Under the pieces are notes generated by a model that did no database searches, was not told the origin of the DNA, and saw only the letters and a list, made by a program, of their open reading frames with translations. DNA of 10,233 bases, taken from assembly GCA_900765975.1 (NCBI GenBank), contig CAAFTS010000006.1, positions 1 to 10,233 of the forward strand. The letters are read 5' to 3'. Below are positions 1-5,513 of the stretch, in pieces. This DNA is from Lachnospiraceae bacterium. Lineage in GTDB: Bacteria; Bacillota; Clostridia; Lachnospirales; Lachnospiraceae. Positions within the stretch are counted from its first letter, which is position 1; every line of letters begins with the position of its first letter. A program made the translations under genes and the position numbers.

Positions 1-41
1 CTTTTCAGCGTAGGATTCTAGCAAATTATACACAACAAAAG

Positions 42-87
42 CAAAAAGAGGGATGCGAAAAAACTCAATCGAGTTTTTTCACATCCC
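42..87 (-). terminator. Rho-independent terminator of the infC-rpmI-rplT operon
   Basis: A strong hairpin lies just past the rplT stop. Outer arms GGGATG (50-55) and CATCCC (82-87) and inner arms of 10 bp (57-66 with 71-80) pair, with one C/A mismatch and a 4-nt loop. Read on the minus strand it is followed by a T-rich tract (complement of 42-49). It therefore suits a terminator for the minus-strand operon. Bases 1-41 show nothing recognisable. Confidence 0.88.
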
Positions 88-103
88 CTAACTTGTCCTT
101 TTA

Positions 104-460
104 TTATGCAAGTTTTGCTTTTGCAACTTCAACCAATGTTGCAAATCCTTCTTTGTCGCTTACTGCAAGCTCTGCAAGCATTTTTCTGTTCATGTCTACA
201 CCTGCAAGTTTCAATCCATGCATGAATGTGCTGTAAGACATTCCATTCATTCTTGCTGCTGCATTAATACGAGCGATCCAAAGCTGTCTCATCTGACGTT
301 TGCGCTGTTTTCTTCCTGCATATGCAGAAGTCAATGCACGCATTACAGACTGTTTTGCTACTCTATACTGTTTGGAACGTGCTCCTCTGTATCCTTTTGC
401 TAATTTCAGTGTTCTATTATGTTTCTTTCTTGCGTTCATTCCGCCTTTAATTCTTGCCAT
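104..460 (-). CDS. rplT: 50S ribosomal protein L20
   Basis: L20 binds 23S rRNA early in assembly of the large ribosomal subunit. In Firmicutes it also represses its own operon through the infC leader. The 118-residue protein has the normal family length. It starts MARIKGG, has a very basic N-terminal half (many K and R through about residue 60, the long RNA-binding extension) and a C-terminal globular half with the motif [11 protein letters not shown] near residue 60. The ATG at 460-458 is preceded by AAGGAGGAG (complement of 467-475), a very good ribosome binding site. It is the last gene of infC-rpmI-rplT, 29 nt after rpmI, and a terminator follows. No defects are seen. Confidence 0.98.
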   Translation of the reverse strand: MARIKGGMNARKKHNRTLKLAKGYRGARSKQYRVAKQSVMRALTSAYAGRKQRKRQMRQLWIARINAAARMNGMSYSTFMHGLKLAGVDMNRKMLAELAVSDKEGFATLVEVAKAKLA

Positions 461-489
461 TTCAAGCTCCTCCTTCTCTTAACCGATTC

Positions 490-687
490 TTACAGATATG
501 GTAATACCTTTTTCATGTTCTTTACATTTGTTGCATCTGCAATTGTAGACTTTCTAAGATTTCTTTTTCTCTTAGTTGTCTTTTTTGTTAAGATATGGCT
601 CTTATAAGCTTTATTTCTTTTCAGCTTTCCTGTACCTGTTGCTTTGAAGCGCTTTGCTGCCGCTCTATTTGTTTTAATTTTTGGCAT
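490..687 (-). CDS. rpmI: 50S ribosomal protein L35
   Basis: L35 is a small basic protein of the large ribosomal subunit. The 65-residue product is the usual family length. It begins [15 protein letters not shown] and contains the typical [10 protein letters not shown] and KRKRNLRK stretches, both rich in lysine and arginine for rRNA contact. The ATG at 687-685 has AAAGGAGG upstream (complement of 696-703) at suitable spacing. It is the middle gene of the operon, 57 nt after infC and 29 nt before rplT. A small hairpin (718-737) lies just upstream of its ribosome binding site. Confidence 0.98.
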   Translation of the reverse strand: MPKIKTNRAAAKRFKATGTGKLKRNKAYKSHILTKKTTKRKRNLRKSTIADATNVKNMKKVLPYL

Positions 688-717
688 GATGATTTCCTCC
701 TTTAATGTGCTTATGCC

Positions 718-737
718 TTGCAGGCTATAACCTGCAA
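718..737 (-). promoter_or_regulatory. Hairpin between infC and rpmI
   Basis: A perfect 7-bp inverted repeat, TTGCAGG (718-724) and CCTGCAA (731-737), with a 6-nt loop, sits between the infC stop and the rpmI ribosome binding site. On the minus strand no run of T follows, so it is not a normal terminator. It could be an mRNA stabiliser, a processing site or part of a translational control element. The structure is seen directly; the role is inference. Confidence 0.45.
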
Positions 738-744
738 ATTATTT

Positions 745-1251
745 TTAACGTTTTACAGTTAAAACCATGCTCATGTTCCGACCTTCTAATTTTGCCGGCT
801 TTTCTACAGACGCAACATCTTCTAGCTGTTTTGCAAAATCATCTAAAATATGTTTGCTCTGCTGAACATGTGCCATCTCTCTTCCTCGGAAACGCAGTGT
901 GACTTTGACTTTATTGCCTTTTGCAATGAATTTCTTTGCATTATTCATCTTGGTATTTAAGTCGTTGGTATCGATGTTCGGCGATAAACGTACTTCTTTT
1001 ACTTCAACAGTCTTCTGCTTTTTCTTTGCTTCTTTCTCTTTTCTTGTCAGCTCGTATTTGTACTTGCCGTAATCAATGATTTTGCATACCGGCGGTTTCG
1101 CTGTCGGTGCAATCTTCACCAAATCAAGTTCTGCTTCTTGAGCCAGCTTATAAGCATCTCGTGCTGACATAATTCCCAACTGTTCACCATTTTCACTGAT
1201 CAGACGCACTTCTCTATCTCTGATCTGTTCATTAATCATTAAATCGCTAAT
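745..1251 (-). CDS. infC: Translation initiation factor IF-3, AUU start
   Basis: IF-3 binds the 30S subunit, keeps it apart from 50S and checks the start codon and initiator tRNA. The protein has the N-domain (about residues 1-80, with INEQIRDREVRLI and the signature APTAKPPVCKIIDYGKYKYE), a lysine-rich linker, and the C-domain (about 85-168, with EVRLSPNID, VKVTLRFRGREM and ending NMSMVLTVKR). The first ATG is at 1239, but its only good ribosome binding site (GGAGG, 1265-1261) lies 21 nt away. An in-frame ATT at 1251-1249 sits 9 nt from that site and adds M(I)SDL. This resembles the N-terminus remembered for Bacillus IF-3, and AUU starts are well known for infC. I therefore choose 1251, giving 168 residues. 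Expression is probably controlled by the upstream L20 leader. Confidence 0.95.
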   Translation of the reverse strand: MSDLMINEQIRDREVRLISENGEQLGIMSARDAYKLAQEAELDLVKIAPTAKPPVCKIIDYGKYKYELTRKEKEAKKKQKTVEVKEVRLSPNIDTNDLNTKMNNAKKFIAKGNKVKVTLRFRGREMAHVQQSKHILDDFAKQLEDVASVEKPAKLEGRNMSMVLTVKR

Positions 1252-1260
1252 TGTCGTATA

Positions 1261-1265
1261 CCTCC
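1261..1265 (-). promoter_or_regulatory. Ribosome binding site that decides the infC start
   Basis: GGAGG on the minus strand lies 9 nt before ATT (1251-1249) and 21 nt before the first in-frame ATG (1239-1237). Normal spacing therefore supports the AUU codon as the start. Confidence 0.8.
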
Positions 1266-1303
1266 GTCATTGATTTTCCCTTGGCCTTGCCTTTTCATGA
1301 TAC

Positions 1304-1334
1304 AAAAAAAATCGAGTGTCTCTATCCACTCGAT
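1304..1334 (-). terminator. Attenuator terminator in the infC leader
   Basis: Arms ATCGAGTG (1311-1318) and CACTCGAT (1327-1334) form a perfect 8-bp stem with an 8-nt loop. On the minus strand the stem runs directly into eight T residues (complement of 1304-1311). It lies about 50 nt upstream of the infC ribosome binding site, so it would stop transcription before the gene. The 3' U-tract orientation fits only the minus strand. Confidence 0.85.
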
Positions 1335-1450
1335 ACTTATCTGCACATGCTGAACATCAGCTTTGTGTGATTTCAATATCAACCGTAGTCACCCAATTGT
1401 GCTGCGGTGAGAGTGGATACTCTTCTTTCTTTTTGCCTCACGCTTAGCAT

Positions 1451-1479
1451 AATGTATCATATATTCCATATCATGTCAA
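1451..1479 (-). promoter_or_regulatory. Sigma-A type promoter of infC-rpmI-rplT
   Basis: On the minus strand a perfect -35 TTGACA (1479-1474) is followed after 17 nt by TACATT (1456-1451), with TG one base upstream of the -10 (extended -10). The start of transcription would fall near 1444, giving the leader described. Confidence 0.75.
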
Positions 1480-1536
1480 TACGATTTTATAATTTTTTAA
1501 AACTTTTTATCTTTTCTTTCTTTATTAACAAATCTA

Positions 1537-1545
1537 TGATATAAT
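1537..1545 (+). promoter_or_regulatory. Extended -10 promoter of the symporter pair
   Basis: TGATATAAT contains a perfect TATAAT (1540-1545) with the TGn extension. No good -35 lies 16-18 nt upstream (only T-rich sequence), which is usual for extended -10 promoters. Transcription would begin near 1552 and leave a leader of about 90 nt, which contains a 7-bp inverted repeat (AGTCACT 1559-1565 with AGTGACT 1594-1600). Confidence 0.6.
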
Positions 1546-1641
1546 AATCGCACTATCGAGTCACTTTATCAGCTTACAGTGCTATATTTATACAGTGACT
1601 ACGTTTTATTCATTATTATAATACGGAAAGGATTTGTCTTT

Positions 1642-2973
1642 ATGAATAAGATACACCAAACGAACACAAATGACAAGTTCAAAAATCAATGGGGGTTTAT
1701 TATTGCCTGCATCGGCAGTTCCGTCGGAATGGCTAACATATGGCTTTTCCCCTACCGAATTGGAGAATTTGGTGGTTCTGCCTTTCTCATCCCCTATATC
1801 CTCTTTGTTTTATTGATTGGTTTTACCGGGGTAATTGGAGAAATGGCATTCGGACGCGCTATGCAAATAGGTCCTCTGGGTGCATTTACCAAAGCATTTG
1901 AACAGCGTGGCTTGAAACGGACAGGAGAATTTATTGGATTGATTCCAGTTATTGGTTCTCTCGGAATTGCCATCGGATACAGCGTTGTTGTCGGATGGAT
2001 CATTCGCTATTTCTGGGCTGCCATTTCCGGAAGTATTTTAACAACGACTGATTCCGGAGCTGAATTTGGAGAACTTGCACAGAATTTCGGAAGTATTCCA
2101 TGGCACATGCTTGGTCTGTTTCTTGTACTTCTTTGTATGTCCTTAGGTATTTCCGGAGGCATTGAAAAAATCAACAAGTTGTTGATGCCTGCCTTTTTTA
2201 TTCTGTTTATCCTATTGGCAATACAAGTTGCAACCCTCCCAGGTTCTATGGAAGGATATCAATACCTATTCCGTCCCGATTGGGATGCGATGCGAAATCC
2301 AAAAACTTGGGTTTATGCAATGGGGCAGGCATTTTTCTCCCTTTCTCTAGCCGGGAGCGGAACCGTTGTATATGGAAGTTATTTAAAAAAGGATGTGGAT
2401 TTAATATATAGTGCAGGTCATGTTGCTTTGTTCGATACACTTGCAGCTATATTGGCTGGAATCGTCATTATACCGGCAGTCTTCGCCTATCAAATGGAAC
2501 CTAATTCAGGACCTGGTTTATTATTTATCACGATTCCAAATGTCATCCAGAGCCTTCCATTTGGCAGAATTTTTGCGGTGATTTTCTTCCTGGCCGTACT
2601 TTTTGCAGGTGTCACATCACTTATGAACCTCTTAGAAAGCCCTGTAGAGGCCTTACAGACACGATTCGGTCTTTCCCGCAACCTGTCTCTTCTCCTGATT
2701 GGAATAATCACAGCAGCCGTAGGTATTTTTGTAGAAGGTGATTTGCTTAGCCCATGGATGGACACGATTTCTATTTATGTTATCCCATTGGGAGCGCTTT
2801 TAGCAGGTGTTACCATGTTCTGGGTTTGCAAAAAAGGATTTGCAAGAAATGCAATTCAAGAAGGTCGTAAAAAAAGAGTTGGTAAATGGTTAGAACCTAT
2901 GACCAAATATGTTTTCTGCGGCGTTGCAATTCTTGTTTATATACTGGGAATCTTTTATGGTGGAATCGGTTAA
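1642..2973 (+). CDS. Sodium-dependent transporter, NSS (SLC6/LeuT) family, divergent paralogue
   Basis: This is an inner-membrane symporter of the neurotransmitter:sodium symporter family, presumably importing an amino acid with Na+. The 443-residue protein is almost all membrane helices, about 11 by eye, as in many bacterial members. TM1 has GSSVGMANIWLFPY (25-38), TM2-loop GEMAFGR (66-72), TM6 GQAFFSLSL (228-236) and TM8 AGVTS (322-326), matching the LeuT Na2 site (Ala351, Thr354, Ser355). The conserved Arg of TM1 (LeuT Arg30) is Leu35 here. Its partner Asp404 appears to be Met373, with an Asp one residue later. I chose ATG 1642, which has AAAGGA 9 nt upstream; an in-frame GTG at 1579 lacks one. 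The next gene is a second NSS paralogue 67 nt on. The substrate cannot be told. Confidence 0.92.
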   Translation: MNKIHQTNTNDKFKNQWGFIIACIGSSVGMANIWLFPYRIGEFGGSAFLIPYILFVLLIGFTGVIGEMAFGRAMQIGPLGAFTKAFEQRGLKRTGEFIGLIPVIGSLGIAIGYSVVVGWIIRYFWAAISGSILTTTDSGAEFGELAQNFGSIPWHMLGLFLVLLCMSLGISGGIEKINKLLMPAFFILFILLAIQVATLPGSMEGYQYLFRPDWDAMRNPKTWVYAMGQAFFSLSLAGSGTVVYGSYLKKDVDLIYSAGHVALFDTLAAILAGIVIIPAVFAYQMEPNSGPGLLFITIPNVIQSLPFGRIFAVIFFLAVLFAGVTSLMNLLESPVEALQTRFGLSRNLSLLLIGIITAAVGIFVEGDLLSPWMDTISIYVIPLGALLAGVTMFWVCKKGFARNAIQEGRKKRVGKWLEPMTKYVFCGVAILVYILGIFYGGIG

Positions 2974-3040
2974 TGATATGAACCTATAAGATTATGAAAA
3001 ATACAAAAGAATTTATATTGAAAATGGAGGATTTTTATTT

Positions 3041-4399
3041 ATGACGAACAAAAGAAGTAACTTTACAAGTAGAATCGGCTTTATTCTGGCCGCTGCCGGT
3101 TCTGCTGTCGGCCTTGGAAACATTTGGCGTTTCCCGTATCTCGTAGCTCAGTATGGCGGAGGTACCTTTTTGCTCTGCTACTTGATTCTTGCAGTTACAT
3201 TTGGTTTTGCCCTTATGGTTGCCGAGATTGCTCTTGGTCGTAAAACAAGACTCAGCGCTATCGGCGCTTTTGGAGCTTTAAATAAGAAATTCGGCTTTGC
3301 AGGTATTTTAAATGCACTCGTTCCAATTCTTATTTTGCCTTATTACTCTGTCATTGGCGGATGGGTAATCAAATATTTTACTGTATTTATTTCCGGACAC
3401 GCTGCCACAGCAGCTGAAGATAGTTATTTTCCTACATTTATTGCTAAAACCGGAGAGCCTATCTTCTGGTTTGCATTATTTGTTACCATTACTGCTGTTG
3501 TTGTTATTCTTGGAGTCGAAAAAGGAATCGAAACTGTCAGCAAATTTATGATGCCTGTTCTTGTTATTTTGACTGTAGGGGTTTCTCTCTATGTATTAAC
3601 GATTGATGGAGCTTGGGAAGGTGTAAAATATTACATCATGCCGCATATGTCAGATTTTTCATTAAAAACACTGTTGGCTGCAATGGGACAGCTTTTCTAC
3701 TCCATGTCCCTTGCAATGGGAATTATGATTACTTATGGTTCTTATATGAAGAAAACAACCAACCTAGAGCGTTCTGTTCGCCAAATCGAAATTTTTGATA
3801 CGGCAATTGCATTTTTCGCAGGTTTGATGATTGTTCCTGCTGTATTTGCTTTTTCCGGCGGAGATACTTCTAAATTGAATGCGGGACCGGGACTTATGTT
3901 CATCACATTACCAAAAGTCTTTAACAGCATGCCAATCGGCGGAATACTGGGAACCGTATTTTTTATCCTCGTATTCCTTGCCGCTGTAACCTCTTCTATC
4001 TCATTAATGGAAACCATTGTTTCTATTTTAATGGACCGTTTCCACTGGTCAAGAAAAACAACCAGCATTCTTGTTTATGCTTATCTGTTAATAATGGGGA
4101 TTCCTTCCTCTCTTGGATTCGGAATCTGGGATTTCATCAAACCATTGGGAATGTCAATCCTAGATGCATTTGACTTTATCAGTAATAGTATTTTGATGCC
4201 TATTGTTGCCTTACTCACTTGTTTCTTTGTTGGTTTCATTATCAAACCAAAAACAATCATCGAAGAGGCCGAGGCTGAAGGTGCTACTTTCAAAGCAAAA
4301 AAACTTTTTACAGTTGTTATAAAATGGATTGCTCCAATTATTTTGGTTGCGATTCTAATTAGCTCTATCTTAAATGCAATGGGATTATATGTCCTGTAA
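3041..4399 (+). CDS. Sodium-dependent amino acid transporter, NSS (SLC6/LeuT) family
   Basis: This is the second NSS symporter, with 452 residues and about 11-12 membrane helices. It keeps the usual family residues: GSAVGLGNIWRFPY in TM1 (20-33, with Gly20, Ala22, Val23, Asn27 and Arg30 at the LeuT positions), AEIALGR (61-67), Tyr102 in TM3 (LeuT Tyr108), YSMSLAMG in TM6 (220-227) with ITYGSY after it, AAVTSS in TM8 (314-319, Na2 site) and Asp378 in LDAFDF as the partner of Arg30. TM6 has Met where LeuT has Phe259, so the substrate pocket differs from LeuT. An aromatic amino acid as in MhsT or Tyt1 is possible but unproven. The ATG is preceded by GGAGG (3026-3030) with 10-nt spacing. It is probably co-transcribed with the upstream paralogue, since no terminator lies between, and it ends before a large palindrome. 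Confidence 0.94.
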   Translation: MTNKRSNFTSRIGFILAAAGSAVGLGNIWRFPYLVAQYGGGTFLLCYLILAVTFGFALMVAEIALGRKTRLSAIGAFGALNKKFGFAGILNALVPILILPYYSVIGGWVIKYFTVFISGHAATAAEDSYFPTFIAKTGEPIFWFALFVTITAVVVILGVEKGIETVSKFMMPVLVILTVGVSLYVLTIDGAWEGVKYYIMPHMSDFSLKTLLAAMGQLFYSMSLAMGIMITYGSYMKKTTNLERSVRQIEIFDTAIAFFAGLMIVPAVFAFSGGDTSKLNAGPGLMFITLPKVFNSMPIGGILGTVFFILVFLAAVTSSISLMETIVSILMDRFHWSRKTTSILVYAYLLIMGIPSSLGFGIWDFIKPLGMSILDAFDFISNSILMPIVALLTCFFVGFIIKPKTIIEEAEAEGATFKAKKLFTVVIKWIAPIILVAILISSILNAMGLYVL

Positions 4400-4441
4400 A
4401 CGATTTAAGCAAGCTGTTTAAACTTCATAACTAACAAATAT

Positions 4442-4534
4442 AAATGCCGGAGCACTTTGAACCGACCTCCCAAAAGTTAGATTTTTTAGGTCTAACTTTT
4501 TGGGGTCAGTTCAGAGGTACCCCGGCATTTTCAT
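4442..4534 (+). terminator. Long nested palindrome, probable bidirectional terminator
   Basis: Perfect 9-bp outer arms AAATGCCGG (4442-4450) and CCGGCATTT (4522-4530) enclose a second, nearly perfect inverted repeat (4458-4481 with 4491-4513). On the plus strand the structure ends in a T-rich tract, fitting termination of the symporter unit. On the minus strand it lies 11 nt past the degV stop and is followed by a T-rich but less regular tract, so it may serve both convergent units. Confidence 0.8.
4458..4513. mobile_element. Possible remnant of IS3-family terminal inverted repeats
   Basis: Inside the terminator, two arms of 24 and 23 nt are separated by only 9 nt. The left begins TGAACCGACC and ends GTTAGA; the right is its near complement, beginning TCTAAC and ending GGTCAGTTCA. 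By eye they match at about 21 positions with one bulge. The TG...CA ends and the A-rich stretch before GTTAGA resemble termini of IS3-family (IS150-like) elements. No transposase is present and no clear target-site duplication flanks it. It could instead be ordinary terminator sequence. Confidence 0.35.
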
Positions 4535-4540
4535 TTTCTC

Positions 4541-5404
4541 TTATCTTTCATTTCCCATTACAAATACAGCAACCACTCCCGGTCCTGTATGACTTCCGAT
4601 AACAGTTCCAATATTGTTAATTAATACTTCTTGAATTCCCAGTTTCTCGCGCACCTGCTTAGCTACATACTCTGCATCTTCTATACAATCTCCATGTGTA
4701 ATCATAGCCAAATCATTTTCCCATCCAGGAATCTGCTTTGCTGTCATATCTACAATTTTATTCAATGCTTTCTTACGTCCTCGCTCTTTTCCCACAACTT
4801 GCAGGCACCCCTGCTTGTCCATATGGATAATCGGTTTGATCTGTATCATCGTCCCTAATACTGCAGCTGTCTTAGACACACGCCCTCCTCGATACAAATG
4901 ATTCAAATCATCCACTGTTACATTATGACAAATATGAAGTTTATTCTCTTCTACCCACTTTGCAGTCTCATCAATTGTCTTGCCTTCTGCTTTCTGTTTC
5001 AATGCATAATAAAGCAGCAAACCTTCTCCCAAACATGCACAAAGTGTATCGATAATATAGACTTTTGCTCCCGGATACTCTTCTTCCAATTCTTCTGCTG
5101 CAATTCTCATACTATTACATGTTCCACTCAACCCCGAAGAAAATGCAAGATGCAGTACATCCTTCCCTTCTTTTACAAATGGCTCCAGATATTCTCTTGC
5201 CTCTTCCGGATTGATTTGAGAAGTTGTTGCCATCTTCCCTTCTCTCAGTTTTGCAAAAAACTCCTTTGCGCTCAAGCCTTCCATATCTGTATATATTTCA
5301 TCATCAATGGTATATTTCAATGGAATTACCGGAACATTTCGTTCTGCAAGCCACTGTTTCGGCAAATCTACGGTACTGTTTACTGTAATGATATAGTCTC
5401 TCAT
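4541..5404 (-). CDS. DegV family fatty-acid-binding protein
   Basis: DegV/FakB proteins bind a fatty acid in the cytoplasm. In characterised systems they present it to the kinase FakA for phosphorylation and phospholipid synthesis. The 287-residue protein is the usual length and shows the family motifs: NSTVDLP (9-15, variant of DSTxDLP), TTSQ (60-63), SSGLSGT (89-95), YRGGRVSK (171-178), QIKPI (188-192) and GSHTGPG (270-276), whose Ser and His are near the lipid head group. The ATG at 5404-5402 has GGAGGA 6 nt upstream (5416-5411). No FakA partner is in the window. The gene is convergent with the symporters and shares their terminator region. It appears to have its own promoter, though read-through from the gerA-like gene 109 nt upstream is possible. 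Which lipid it binds cannot be read. Confidence 0.93.
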   Translation of the reverse strand: MRDYIITVNSTVDLPKQWLAERNVPVIPLKYTIDDEIYTDMEGLSAKEFFAKLREGKMATTSQINPEEAREYLEPFVKEGKDVLHLAFSSGLSGTCNSMRIAAEELEEEYPGAKVYIIDTLCACLGEGLLLYYALKQKAEGKTIDETAKWVEENKLHICHNVTVDDLNHLYRGGRVSKTAAVLGTMIQIKPIIHMDKQGCLQVVGKERGRKKALNKIVDMTAKQIPGWENDLAMITHGDCIEDAEYVAKQVREKLGIQEVLINNIGTVIGSHTGPGVVAVFVMGNER

Positions 5405-5449
5405 ATTCTATCCTCCACACTCCTATGTGCAATTAACGATTACCGACTT

Positions 5450-5477
5450 ATCATATCACTTTTTTTCAATTTCGCAA
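5450..5477 (-). promoter_or_regulatory. Candidate promoter of the degV-family gene
   Basis: On the minus strand TTGCGA (5477-5472) and TATGAT (5455-5450) are separated by 16 nt, a plausible vegetative promoter with transcription starting near 5443. It lies between the gerA-like stop (5514) and the degV start (5404), where no terminator is evident. Confidence 0.5.
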
Positions 5478-5513
5478 AGTTTTTCTTACAAATCCGCTCC
5501 TTAACCAACTATT

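Larger units (their letters stand above)
1252..1444 (-). promoter_or_regulatory. L20 leader: autoregulatory attenuator of infC-rpmI-rplT
   Basis: The untranslated leader of infC is about 190 nt and contains competing structures. Near its 5' end the RNA carries TATCCACTC (complement of 1411-1419), which is exactly complementary over 9 nt to GAGTGGATA (complement of 1323-1331). That second segment overlaps the 5' arm of the terminator at 1304-1334, so one pairing excludes the other. Between them lies a further hairpin (GCTGA/TCAGC at 1349-1361, flanked by CACA/TGTG). This is the layout of the Firmicute L20 leader, in which L20 binding promotes premature termination. The pairings are seen; the identity is inferred from position before infC. 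This leader, the promoters and the NSS leader fill the 390-base gap between infC and the first symporter gene. Confidence 0.8.

Noticed and set aside
1579..1641. A 21-residue N-terminal extension of the first symporter from a GTG
   Set aside because: There is no ribosome binding site before the GTG, the extension lies in the leader hairpin region, and ATG 1642 has AAAGGA at good spacing.
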